64,000 nt of DNA. Source: Berberis thunbergii (taxonomy: Eukaryota; Streptophyta; Magnoliopsida; Ranunculales; Berberidaceae). The notes beneath the pieces were generated by a model that worked only from the letters and a program-made list of their open reading frames with translations, ran no database searches and was not told the origin of the DNA. The stretch lies in NCBI GenBank assembly GCA_003290165.1, contig QNQO01000451.1:682001-746000 (forward strand), read 5' to 3'. Positions 24,718 through 35,214 of the stretch are shown here, piece by piece. How positions within the stretch are numbered: position 1 is the first letter of the stretch; each line of letters begins with the position of its first letter. A program made the position numbers and the translations under genes.

Positions 24718-25902
24718 GAGTAATTCTACCTGTCGAGAAAATGGGGTGAGGGAGGGTGGCGAGCACGTGCAGAGGTGACGTGGTAAAAAAAAAAAAAAGA
24801 GCGAGCGGGAAATCGAAAATTTTCAGGGAGAAGAAGGAGGGAATGGGGAGAGCTCTCCCAATTTTCATTCTCAAGCTCAGACCTCCCTCTCCTCTCCCTC
24901 TCCCATTTTCATTCTCAAGCTCAAGCTGAGACCTCCCTCTCCCTCTCCCCATTTTCCATCTCGACACCCTCTCCCCCAACGAAGCTCTCCCTCTCCATCA
25001 TCGACTCAAACGAAGCCAGAGACGAAGAAGGAGAAGAGAAGATAGAAGTCCCTGTCGTAGGCCAGAGAAGAAGAAGGAGAAGAGAAGAAGCTCACCCTCG
25101 TCCCAAGGTAAGTCTCCCCTTCATTTCTAGATCTAGGGTTTATTTTCGATTTTTTTTCAAGAAATACTGTAATTTTCATAAATGTGTATGTGTTCCTTTT
25201 CCACCCAACACTCTCCATCTCTCCTGCTTTTAACCTGCACACCCCCAATTAACACCACCCGATTAGCACCACCACCAACAATTAGTGATTCATAATGGCG
25301 TTGGGATGAATCAATCAAAAATGGGTTCAGATTGGGGTTAAAGGTTTTGGAAAGTTTTGATTTTTTTTTCCAAGTTTGGGGGGTGAAAGATATGTGGGGG
25401 GATGCTGGGAGCTTTGATGATTTTGACATTTTCGAGGTTTGGGTTCTGGATTTTTTTATTGGTAATTTTGTTGGTGTAGTTGTGTAGGGTGTATTGTGAT
25501 GTTTTTGGTAGAATTGGGAGTTAAGCGATCTTGTTTGAGCTTGTTTTGGCGATAAAGTTGTGATTTTTGGATAAAAATGTGATCTTTGTGAATTTGTGTG
25601 TATTGGAGTTTTAATACTCAGTCAGTGATATTTGTTTGTAGGTTTGGGTTTTGATTGAAGATAGTATGTTGTGTTGTTGGAGCTATGGAGATTTTGATTT
25701 GCTATGTTTTTCCGTGAAACTTGATCTGAAAATATTGTTTATTGACTTCATAATTTCATAAACTGTGAATCTGTATTGGAAGCACAAGAGGGGAGTTTGT
25801 AACTGTAAATTGAACTTTCAATTAAGTTGACTTGATTTTCTCCATCAGATGACTTACTCTTACATTAAGGAGGTTTGCTGATTGTAATTACAAACATGCG
25901 GC
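24718..25902 (+). repeat. Left terminal inverted repeat of the Pack-MULE
   Basis: Pairs with 28230-29296 over more than 1 kb, including AACATGCGGC at the inner edge. The arm contains CT-rich blocks near the tip (CTCCCTCTCC), a splice donor at about 25107-25113, and a minus-strand frame beginning MSKSSKLPASPHISFTPQTW that is also kept in the other arm. The arm is about 120 bp longer than its partner, partly from a local duplication of GAAGAAGGAGAAGAGAAG. Confidence 0.85.
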
Positions 25903-26329
25903 AATGGAAAGGAATTGTTCTTGATTTGAGTTTCTCCTCTGCTAGAAATTTGAACATTTCCAACATAAATAGGTGTTTCAGAACCAATTCAGTGAAATCT
26001 ATTTGAAAATTCTTTTTCTGCCAAGTAGCATTTTATTGCATTTAGAAAAGCAGACATGTTGTAAAATTTCAGCATCTTATTTTCTAGTTTAATGGGATTG
26101 GTGATCATGTTACTTGATAATGGTTGCTGATTTGTATAAGCTAGTATTAACCCAAAGATGGAATTCATCCCCTTCTTGTTTTGAGAACTATTCTTAGTTA
26201 TGGAATGATTAATAAAAATGGCCTTCTGATTTGTTCTTGAATTGAAAAGTAGTGTGGTAGTGGACTAATTATATTTTGTATTAGAGTTAGATCATCTGGT
26301 TCAATACTTAAGGAGGAAACAACAATTGT

Positions 26330-27187
26330 CATGCCTTCTTACAGAGGCTTCAAAAGAGCCCCAGGGAGTAACATCAGACGCCATTTGAAAAGCATATCTA
26401 GATACAGAGGAAGGGTTTACAAATCTTGTTTCTCAACAATGGAGTACACGACCACAATTAGCGACTGTTGGATCATGTTGTCTTGTTGGTGTAATATGTC
26501 AACAAACCCTCTATGTAGCAAATGCTGGAGATTCTCGTGCAGTGTTAGGGAGAAGGTTGGTAATAAAGGAATATTTGTTATACAAGTATTGGATGAACAC
26601 AATGCGAACTTAGAAGTTGTAAGAGAAGAGCTTAAAGGGCTGCACCCAGATGATCCTCATATAGTTGTTAGTTGTTCTCAAACATGGAGTCTGGAGAGTA
26701 AAAGGAATTATTCAGGTAATTTACAATAACCCTTGTTTCTCCATTATCGGTGAATGCTTCAAAGATGGTCTTTGTTGATCTTATTTTGACTATCTGAGAA
26801 TCAATTCAAGTTGAGCATATGTATTTTAGCAAACTTTATCTTTCAAGATTCAAAATTGTGAACTTAAATAAAACCTTATTGCAATCGAGAGTGAATGTAT
26901 TTCTTTCTAACTCTTGGGATATTATTTCGGTTTAACAATGCTTTCTTTGGGCTAAAGCTTTCATATTGATGCAGGGAAGTGCGAAACGGCTCATTACAAC
27001 AACACTCCAGGAAGCAGCTAGAAAGAGAGAGATGCGATACTCAGATCTTCGGAGGATTGACAAGAAGGTCAGACGCCATTTCCACAACGATATCAGTGTA
27101 ATTGTTTTGTTCCTAAACCATGACCTTATCTCCAAAAGCTCGGTGCAATGCCCTCCAGTATATGTTCGAAGTGTTCTTGAACACTGA
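26330..27187 (+). pseudogene. Captured fragment of a class D protein phosphatase 2C
   Basis: PP2C enzymes are Mg/Mn-dependent Ser/Thr phosphatases; plant class D members act at the plasma membrane on H+-ATPase in auxin-driven growth. The first block (about 26330-26718) encodes [12 protein letters not shown], then [20 protein letters not shown] and GDSRAVLGR, then [20 protein letters not shown]. It ends at a GT donor after KGIIQ. The last block (26975-27187) follows an AG acceptor and encodes [20 protein letters not shown] and [20 protein letters not shown], then a stop. The exon with SIGD and the second metal-binding Asp region is missing. There is a stop before YLDTEEG and at least two frame changes. 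The N-terminal third is absent. It cannot encode an enzyme. It lies inside the Pack-MULE, downstream of the left arm and in its inward direction. Confidence 0.85.
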
Positions 27188-27721
27188 CAAGTTATTTTGC
27201 TCTCTACTTTGTGTTGTTCTCCTCCAACCAACGCAAAACCAGTCTATAGTGCCCCTGAGATGCTGTGATGATTAACTGTAAGAGAAGTTCCTTTAAACAT
27301 ATAATGACTAATTGTGGAGATTGGTGTGTTGAAGAGGAATCTGTAAAATATTTCAGCAAAATTGTGACACTGTAATTTTTGTTCATTGCATTAGTATATA
27401 AAGCTTGTTTTCCGTAGTATATGACTGATAAGCTCAGTTCGATTGTAGACTGACCAAGCTGTTAAACCAATTTTGTTTTTGCTATTTAAGAATAGAAACT
27501 GAAAGCAATCAGCTGAATTCTACAAATGGTTCTTTGGGAACCATAGACACTCTAATGTAAACATTAACATAAGAATTACTGACATGGAAAATGCTATTAT
27601 TCAAGTAGTGTTCATGCTTGGGTTACAACAAGTATTGCTAGTTAACAAATACATTTCCTCTTACTTAGCACTGGAGGGAAAAGAATGATCCAACAGAAAC
27701 TTCCATGTCTGAAATGACATG

Positions 27722-28242
27722 TCAGTCTATGCTGTTGTATTTCTTTCTGATGATTGGTCGAACATCATCAACACCAACAAGCGTCTCTAAGAAGCTAAGC
27801 AATGAAACCAGGGCATTGTCTGACGGATCTCCAAACCAGCTCTCAATGGGAATCCCATTTTCGACTTGTAACTGAAATACATGCAAGTACAGAAGCGAAA
27901 TATGAGGCTATGTAGTCTAAACTCTAAATAACACCTGACATGGTTTGTTTAGATTGTTTTTCGCGTCTCAGAATTATGAGTTCAAGTAATCCCAACATGT
28001 AGAACAAAGGAAGTCACTTTTTAAGAATACCAAAGGGCAATGGCCCTTGAAATTGTATACCTGGGGGGAGTTGTCAACAATTGCAATCCTTGCTAGGTCA
28101 AGACCCAAAATAGTGAGATCTTTAATGTACCCACCTTCTGAGAACACACAGGAATCACGATAGATGCGTTGACCAATAAGAGTGTGATCAGGGTCTAGTA
28201 TATCAAGCAGTCTTTCAGCATAGGTCACGGCCGCATGTTTAT
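27722..28242 (-). pseudogene. Captured C-terminal fragment of a CTD/SCP-like phosphatase
   Basis: SCP/FCP1-type phosphatases are HAD-fold enzymes that dephosphorylate Ser residues, classically in the RNA polymerase II tail. The first exon piece (28061-28242) encodes TYAERLLDILDPDHTLIGQR and LTILGLDLARIAIVDNSPQ, covering the late HAD motif with its IVDNSP signature. The second (27722-27871) encodes [20 protein letters not shown], then [16 protein letters not shown] and a stop. The intron between has GT and AG borders and joins in frame. The N-terminal catalytic DLDETL region is absent, so the piece cannot be active alone. The frame is otherwise open, unlike the PP2C piece. It points towards the PP2C fragment (convergent) and starts at the inner edge of the right arm. 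Confidence 0.85.
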
Positions 28243-29296
28243 AATTACAATCAGCAAACCTCCTTAATGTAAGAGTAAGTCATCTAATGGAGAAAATTAA
28301 GTCAACTTAATTGAAAGTTCAATTTACAGTTACAAACTCCCATCTTGTGTTTCCAATACAGATTTACAGTTTATGAAATTATGAAGTCAATCAACAATAT
28401 TTTCAATTCAAGTTTCACAGAAAAACATAGCAAATCAAAATCTCCATAGCTCCAACAACACAACATACTATCTTCAATCAAAACCCAAACCTACAAACAA
28501 ATATCACTGACTGAGTACTAAAACTCCAATACACACAAATTCACAAAGATCACATTTTTATCCAAAAATCACAACTTTAACTCCAAAACAAGCTCAAACA
28601 AGATCGTTTAACTCCCAATTCTACCAAAACATCACAATACACCCTACACAACTACACCAACAAAATTACCAATAAAAAAAAATCCAGAACCCCTCAAAAA
28701 TGTCAAAATCATCAAAGCTCCCAGCATCCCCCCACATCTCTTTCACCCCCCAAACCTGGAAAAAAAAATCAAAACTTTCCAAAACCTTTAACCCCAATCT
28801 GAACCCATTTTCGATTGATTCATCCCAACCCCATTATGAATCACTAATTGTTGGTGGTGGTGTTGATTGGGGGTGCGCAGGTTAAGAGCAGGAGAGATGG
28901 AGAGTGTTGGGTGGAAGAGGAACACATACACATTTATGAAAATTACAGTATTTCTTGAAAAAAAATCGAAAAGAAACCCTAGATCTAGAAATGAAGGGGA
29001 GACTTACCTTGGGATGAGGGTGAGCTTCTTCTCTTCTCCTTCTTCTTCTCTGGCTTCGTTTGAGTCGATGATGGAGAGGGAAAGCTTCATTGGGGGAGAG
29101 GGTGTCAAGATGGAAAATGGGGAGAGGGAGAGGGAGGTCTGAGCTTGAGAATGAAAATGGGGAGAGCTCTCCCCATTCCCTCCTTCTTCTCCCCGAAAAT
29201 TTTCGATTTCCCGCTCGCTTTTTTTTTTTTACCACGTCACATCTGCACGTGCTCGCCACCCTCCTTCGCCCATTTCCTCGACAGGTAGAATTACTC
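28230..29296 (-). repeat. Right terminal inverted repeat of the Pack-MULE
   Basis: Inverted counterpart of the left arm, with the donor site preserved on the minus strand at about 29003-29013 and the small open frame (28700-28885, plus strand) also preserved. The two arms differ by scattered substitutions and indels, so the insertion is not recent. Confidence 0.85.
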
Positions 29297-30457
29297 TTTG
29301 AGCAATAACAATTCACCAAACAATTTCAAGTCAAAACTAAATCCAGTAAAAAAAAATTTTTAAAACAGTTACACAAAAAATGTATTATAATAAATTAGAT
29401 CACCATGAATAGTACCACTTATAGGACCATACTCTTCAAGGTGATAAAATTATTATATCACTTTGTTTGTGAAAATGTGTAAAATTGATTGTGAATTGTT
29501 ATAGTTCAAAATTGTTATTGTTTTAGGAGTTGTTACAAAACTGCCAATTTGATATGATATAATCACCATGCACTTGCCTTGAGTCCTATAGGTTTTGGCT
29601 TTTCTAATACATGTTGGTTACATTTCTTTATGTATTTGTGTCAATAGCTCGTTTATAGATCATGGACACTCTTTTAAGGATATATTCAATTTTCTAATTA
29701 GCATTGGATGATTCAAGTACAAGTAGGGGGGGGGGACTTTAAAAAAAATTATTATATACTTAATCTTAAAAAAAATCAATTTTATAATGTATAATACAAT
29801 ATGCAAATTGTTCATTCAACTATTTTTACACATTTCTATTGTAGTAGTTGAAAGATTGTAAATTTTTGTGAACAATCCGAGTTCGATACTCATCAAAGCA
29901 ATGAATTGCTTGTTCACAAGTGACGTAAAACCTCAAACCAAAAAAATAATTGAAATTAATATCTAAAATAATAACTAAAGAATTCAATGAAAATATATGC
30001 CACTAGCCAACTCGTACAAAATTTGAGCCCTCATATGAAATTGTATTAGGATCTTATTATGTTTGTAAGTTTCTGAATTTTTTTTTAACTTCTATTATAT
30101 ATTTATCATAATTATTTTGTGATTTCAGCTATATATTTTAATTATTACGCTCGTTTGCCCTTTGCTAAGATTATTGATATTGTGTGACCTTATTTTGATT
30201 TAAAATTGGATTACACTTAATTCAATGTGGTATATGCAATGTATTTTTATAGTTATATTTTTCTTATTTTACTAACTCGAATAGAAAATTTTTTTACTTG
30301 CCATTTCGCCTCCCCCTTGACTAAAATTCTGGGTCCGCCACTACTAAGTACAAGTCCTTAAAATAGTACAACTAAGACAAATTGATCATACTAAAAACAA
30401 TGGAGACAACCCACCATTTACAAGACAAATTTATATTATAAAATAAAATTTTCAGAA

Positions 30458-30958
30458 TTATGGGCAGCAGCAAATTGCAATTTTATAAAAGTATGAAATA
30501 ACCCTAGCTTTGGATCTAAACAGTGGACTTATTCTTCTCTGATGTCTGAATGGAACTTCAGAAATGTTTTTGCTTTTATCCTCTTTGGGTTTCCTCAGAG
30601 CTTCTCTAAGTCCCAACACAATGAACAAGTTTGTCAGAGTGAGGAGTGATTCAGCTCCACCATGCACCAGTCCACATTGGCCAAAGAAGTTCCATAATCC
30701 ACCTTTGCTGGTTTCAAACAAGTCACAAACACAAAACAGATCGAGTTAATGCTAAAATGGATGGGAAACTCAATCACAAATTTAATATATATAGTTTGTT
30801 TTTAGGGAATTTTACTACTTTTATTGAAAAAAAACTTACCGTATATTCCAGCAGGGACATGATAGAGGAGGATGCAACAAAAACAGCATGAAAGGAATCA
30901 GCAGAGTCGAAAAAATATGGAACTTGTCAGGGAAAAAACAGATTACAATATTTCAATT
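30458..30958 (-). pseudogene. Duplicate of the unrecognised two-exon segment, frameshifted
   Basis: Copy of 33519-33957 in duplication unit 1. The first exon encodes YFFDSADSFHAVFVASSSIM followed by SLLEYT and a GT donor. The second encodes GGAESLLTLTNLFIVLGLRE and a Lys-rich tail. One base is missing relative to unit 2 at the DWLHGG codons, so this copy changes frame in exon 2. No upstream exon is found within the unit. Confidence 0.5.
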
Positions 30959-31189
30959 GAAAATGGACAAAACAATAAGGAATTCTAAGTAGCATAAGCC
31001 AAATTTGATGCCATACATATGCTATGAAAGCATCTCCAACCACACCGAACATATAGAATAATGAGGCTTATTTGTTCATTTTGTTATACTTTGGCCAAAA
31101 TTGCAGAGTCTAGTTGCATGTATAACCACACCGCACTTTTCAATATTATTTTTCATTCTGACAAGCCCTGATGCACTTTTTTTTTAAAG

Positions 31190-31275
31190 GCAAGTATGCC
31201 ATCGGTGGGTATAAAATTAAGGACGTCGGGATTAAATCACCACATCCTTAACCATCTAATCATGCTACCATTGGC
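31190..31275 (-). repeat. tRNA-like/SINE-like relic
   Basis: On the minus strand, words resembling an A box (AGATGGTTAAGG) and a degraded B box precede TACCCACCGATGGC. The same sequence recurs at about 34622-34700 in unit 2 and, better preserved, at 32683-32755. Confidence 0.4.
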
Positions 31276-32682
31276 TCTGATGCACTTAAGAGAGACTACC
31301 ACGCTTTATTAGCCAATATCCAACTTGGGGTGTACATCCCATCCCGTATGATTTTTTCCGAAATTTTTTGGGATGGATCAAACTCATTCCGATCATGTTT
31401 CGTCCCGTTCCGATCTAAAGTGGGATAAAATCATGATGAAAAATTTCAATTTCATCCATCTTGTCCCGTCCCGATCTTATTTATTTTTTAATTAAGTTTG
31501 AGTTGATTTTTGATGTTGTGATGATCATTGTAGTATTAACTATTTCAGAGAAGTCATGTGGAATGAAAGCCTCATGTCGTGGTTCACCCAAAGAGAATTC
31601 GTAGAGCACGCATGCAAAGTAGACTACATGAAATAGTAATTAACATTTGAATAACAAAATTATTAAAATGTTAAAAGAAATAAAAAATATATAAATATCT
31701 TACCAAATCAAATGCATTGATCTCTAGGTTTAATACTGTGGTCTCAGGTACAGAAGCAATCGACATCTGACATTAAGTCTGATGTAGTCAATTTTTGCTC
31801 TCATTTCTTGCCTTTACCTAAACTTGCACAAAAAACGCACGTGAGCCAAAGACCACCATGTGGCGTTCGATGACACTCAGATGCTTAAGTTAGATAAGGC
31901 TTAAAGCTGTAAATTGGGTTTCTGTAGCATACATTTGTTCATCGACCTTACCTCCTTTTATAGTGCGAGAGTCATTGTTCGGCTAGGCCTTTGGTAGCGT
32001 AGTTTAAGAAAATATATTTTTCTAGAGAAATTGTCCATGTAGAGAAGTTTTCCTACACGACTTGTGCTCTTAGATATGCAGGAGAGGTTTCCCTTTCGGA
32101 ATGTTGTCCATGCAGCGAAGGTTCACTGTCCAGCTTATACTCTAGTATTTATTTCCTAGTCGGAACTAGAGTATTGCTGACATGCCTGTCTTGGGTCAAT
32201 CCCCCAAATACTTGCCTTATTAGGGCTTACGAGTATTGGGCTTGACCGCGTGACGTGCTTAGTAGCGCATTGCAATTTGGGTCCGACCTTCTGCATCCTG
32301 CTAATAGTGGGCTTAGTGTTGTCTGGGCCTTGCTGGATTTGGTGTGCAATCAAGCATGCCTTGCTATGTTAGACGAGATTATCATGATACATGTACCGTA
32401 CTAATCAGAGGACGGTGTTTGGTGTATCATCAAAGCCCTTGTGAACTTACTATTCGAAATTTCAGTGATCGTATAGAAGTCTAAAAAGGTAAAGGACATT
32501 TCTCCAACTGAAAAATGAAAAGTATGGATATTACGACAGTGCTCGTAGGTAGGAAGAAAAGGATAAGGAGGAGAGGAAGAGACTTCGTGAGCATTTTGAA
32601 AAACCATATGCCCTTTTTATAAGATCTCATAACCTATCAACAAGGTGCGACCTATAGGTCAATACCATAAGAAAGAAATCAT

Positions 32683-32755
32683 GCCATTGGCGGGTCTCGA
32701 ACCTAGGACGTGGGGGATAAACCCACACAGCCCTAACCACTCGACTATAACACAA
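32683..32755 (-). repeat. tRNA-derived SINE head or tRNA relic
   Basis: Minus strand reads TAGTCGAGTGGTTAGGGCTG, an A-box match, and GGTTCGAGACC, a B-box match, separated by a variable region and followed by CGCCAATGGC. The acceptor stem does not pair properly, so I do not call it a functional tRNA. Similar sequences nearby suggest a SINE family. Confidence 0.5.
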
Positions 32756-33045
32756 TTGGCTTATAATAAACTTTTAATAAATGTAGGTTGCATTTCTTTA
32801 TTTTGTTAGTAATTGGTTTTCTTTTGCCAAATTAACTTTCTCATTTTTTTGTTTGACAATTTTTTGTGTACGCATAGCCATACCTCAATCCTGAACGGAA
32901 GCTATTGAGTTCTTACTTTGTTAAGGTTTGAGTCTATTAGAAGGTATTTTGCATTCTTATCCTCCACATTATATGTTTTGAGAGTTGCTTTAGACTGTTG
33001 GAAATACTCAAATGGATAATTTCGCCTTACTTAACTAATCACCAT

Positions 33046-33234
33046 GAGAAATGCTAGGAAATCATGTTTTGTAAACATGTTTTGCAACCATGATGACATG
33101 TCATGATTTGGAAAGAATGATGAAATCCCTGAAGATTTTATGTGTATCTCAAAATTGTAAAAAACTCCTCTAACAATGCCACATCATCATGGTTACGAAA
33201 CATGTTTACAAAACATGATTTCCTAGCCTCACTC
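33046..33234. mobile_element. MULE-type MITE, family 3 (189 bp)
   Basis: Ends GAGAAATGCTAGGAAATCAT and, inverted, GAGTGAGGCTAGGAAATCAT. A perfect 9-bp duplication AATCACCAT lies at 33037-33045 and 33235-33243. It inserted just beside the position occupied by the TAA-flanked MITE in unit 1. Confidence 0.87.
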
Positions 33235-33518
33235 AATCACCATATAAGTTGCCTCGAGTCCTATCTGTTTTGGCTTTTCTAATAAACGTTGGTTACATTT
33301 CTTTATGTTATTTGTGTGAGTAACTCGCTTATGGATCATGTACACTCTGTTCGTTTACCGATTTATTCAATTTTCTAATTAACATTGGATGATTCAAGTA
33401 CGAGTACTTAAAATAGTACAAATAAGACAGGAGACAACCCACCATTTACAAGACAAATTTATGTTATAAAATAAAATTTTCAGAATTATGGGCAGCAGCA
33501 AATTGCAATTTTATAAAA

Positions 33519-33957
33519 TTATGAAATAAGCATAACCCTAGATTTGGATCTAAACAGAGGACTTATTCTTCTCTTCACTGCTGTCTGAAGTTCAGAAATG
33601 TTTTTGCTTTCATCCTCTTTGGGTTTCCTCAGAGCTTCTCTAAGTCCCAACACAATGAACAAGTCTGTAAGAGTCAGGAGTGATTCAGCTCCACCATGTA
33701 ACCAGTCCACATTGGCCAAAGAAGTTCCACAATTCACCTTTGCTGGTTTCAAACAAGTCACAAACACAAAACAGATCGAGTTAATGCTAAAATGGATGGG
33801 AAACTCAATCACAAATTTAATATATATAGTTTGTTTTTAGGGAATTTTACTACTTTTATTGAAAAAAAAACTTACCGTATATTCCAGCAGGGACTTGATA
33901 GAGGAGGATGCAACAAAAACAACATGAAAGGAATCAGTAGAGTCGAAAAAATATGAA
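33519..33957 (-). CDS. Unrecognised plant gene, last two exons (incomplete model)
   Basis: Exon pieces at 33876-33957 and 33519-33737 are bounded by AG and GT sites and join in frame: ...FFDSTDSFHVVFVASSS then SLLEYT, VNCGTSLANVDWLHGGAESL, LTLTDLFIVLGLREALRKPK and a Lys/Arg/Ser-rich tail ending LFRSKSRVMLIS. The LLTLTDLFIVLGL stretch is hydrophobic and could be a membrane segment. I do not recognise the family. Upstream exons are uncertain: a possible first exon at 35693-35914 does not match in phase. Intervening DNA has been filled by a LINE tail and an hAT element. Gene or pseudogene status is open, but the frame is open here and broken in the unit 1 copy. Confidence 0.4.
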
Positions 33958-34044
33958 CTTGTCAGGGAAAAAACAGATTACAATATTTCAATTGAAAATG
34001 GACAAAACAATAAGGAATTCTAAGTAACATAAGCCAAATTTGAT

Positions 34045-34315
34045 GTCGTGAGGATCTGTTTCTGGCAAGGTTTGTTGCGTAGTGATGGTTCAAGGGTTGC
34101 AAGGTCTGCTGGTGTTGCTGTGGTAGGACACTGTTTGGATTTGGGGTTAGTCATTTGGTTAGGCAATTTGTCTTAGATTGGTTTGTTTGGTTTTTAATAC
34201 TGATAAAGTTGTAATGTGACTCCGTTTAGTTTGTAAATCAATTTTTTTTATAAGTAATAAAGGTCTGGCATCCCATAGTTACCCCTCCTCACCGGAGGTT
34301 TAATTTAAAAAAAAA
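34045..34315 (+). mobile_element. LINE 3'-end insertion with A-tail
   Basis: This segment is absent from the equivalent place in unit 1, where GATGCCATACATATGCTATG is continuous. It ends in TTTAATTTAAAAAAAAA, preceded by ATAAGTAATAAAGGTCTGGC, as expected for the 3' end of a 5'-truncated non-LTR element. Its length of about 270 bp leaves no coding capacity. Confidence 0.55.
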
Positions 34316-34755
34316 TGCTATGAAAGCATCTCCAATCACACCGAACGTATAGAATAATGAGGCTAATTTGTTCATTTTGTTATACTTTGGCCTAAATCGC
34401 AGAGTCTAGTTGCATGTATAACCAGACTGTATAAACTAACATATTATGTACATATTTTGGGACGAGAGCCAGGGTTACAAGGTTGTGGGTTTTTACACTT
34501 TTACCCATTCTATAATTGATATTTGTAGTTGTTTTGTAAAGAGAATGGGTAAAAGACACTTTTTAATATTATTTTTCAATCTTACAAGCCCTGATGCACT
34601 TTTTAATATTATTTTTTAAAAGGCAAGCGTGCTGCTGGTAGGTATAGAACCCAAGACATGGGGATTAAACCACCACAGCCTTAACTATCCAACCATGTTA
34701 CCATTGGCTCTGATGCACTTAAGATAGATATTGCGCTTTATTAACCAATATCCAA

Positions 34756-35214
34756 CTTGGGGTGTACATCCCATCCTGTACAATTTTTTCCGAGACTTTT
34801 TGGGATGGATCAAATTCATTCCGATCATGTTCCGTCTCATTCTGATCTAGAGTAAAATGGGATTAGGATGAAGATTTTCAATCTCATCCATCTTATCTCA
34901 TCCCGAACTTATTTATTTTTTAATTAAATTTGACTTGATTTTTTATGTTGTTGATGATTATTGTAGTATTAACTATTTCAGACTTGATTACACTTGAATC
35001 ATGTAGTATTATGTTGTTGAATCATGTTTGATATAAATTTTAGATTTAAATAAATTTGCTACGGCAAGGAATTTTGTTAATATCATATTCACATAGTCTC
35101 GTCCCGTCCCGAACTCGTTTGGAATGAGATGAGGTCTATCACGTTCCAATCTCGTCCCAAAGATAAAACTAAACCGCGATGAGGTCCATCGATCCCATCC
35201 CGTGCCCACCCTTT
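34756..35214. mobile_element. hAT-type MITE (459 bp)
   Basis: Ends CTTGGGGTGTACATCCCATC and, inverted, AAAGGGTGGGCACGGGATGG. An 8-bp duplication ATATCCAA lies at 34748-34755 and 35215-35222. The body is built from ATCCCGTCCC-type words in both orientations. A truncated copy (from about 31328) ends at the junction between the two duplication units. Related to the larger element at 51216-52555. Confidence 0.78.

Larger units (their letters stand above)
24718..29296. mobile_element. Pack-MULE with two captured phosphatase fragments (4.6 kb)
   Basis: Terminal sequence GAGTAATTCTACCTGTCGAG is present at both ends in inverted orientation. A 9-bp duplication flanks it, TTGGAGCAA at 24709-24717 and TTTGAGCAA at 29297-29305 (8 of 9). 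The arms are very long (24718-25902 and 28230-29296). Between them lie pieces of two unrelated host genes: PP2C on the plus strand and a CTD/SCP-like phosphatase on the minus strand, each with intron borders still visible, so the capture was at DNA level. No transposase is present. Each arm holds an inward splice donor (CCAAGGTAAGTCTCCCC type), so either arm could act as a first exon for the captured piece beside it. Confidence 0.87.
24661..29559. mobile_element. MITE with TAA duplication, split by the Pack-MULE
   Basis: The left half (24661-24717) and right half (29306-29559) form an inverted-repeat element. ATCAAATTGATATCTTTTAA and, inverted, ATCAAATTGGCAGTTTTGTA mark the ends. TAA flanks it at 24658-24660 and 29560-29562. 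The matching place in duplication unit 2 (33036-33038) reads TTAACTAATCACC without the insertion, an empty site that supports the boundaries. Another member lies at 16620-16855. Confidence 0.72.
23131..31549. repeat. Segmental tandem duplication, unit 1
   Basis: The unit starts TCATGTGGAATGAATGCCTC and ends ...GTAGTATTAACTATTTCAG, inside an hAT element. Unit 2 follows directly and starts TCATGTGGAATGAAAGCCTC. Homology in the same order includes TCTCAGGTACAGAAGCAATC, GAGTTCTTACTTTGTTAAGG, the exon block at 30458-30958, and the start of an hAT element. Unit 1 is longer because it holds a MITE (24661-29559) with a 4.6-kb Pack-MULE inside it. Confidence 0.8.
31550..34981. repeat. Segmental tandem duplication, unit 2
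   Basis: Diverged copy of unit 1, about 3.4 kb. It lacks the MITE and Pack-MULE but has its own insertions: a MULE MITE at 33046-33234, a LINE-like tail at about 34045-34315, and a segment near 34420-34570 containing the inverted pair TTTTACCCATTCT and AGAATGGGTAAAA. The hAT element cut by the unit 1 boundary is complete here (34756-35214), so the right edge of unit 2 is the original locus. Confidence 0.78.

Noticed and set aside
24683..25248. Arg/Gly-rich frames at the left end of the Pack-MULE
   Set aside because: They are translations of CT-rich arm sequence with no shared frame pattern in the other arm apart from the separately noted MSKSSK frame.
26330..27187. Functional PP2C gene
   Set aside because: Missing the N-terminal region and a core exon, with stops and frame changes, and located inside a transposon.
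32683..32755. Functional tRNA gene
   Set aside because: A and B boxes are recognisable but acceptor and other stems do not pair.
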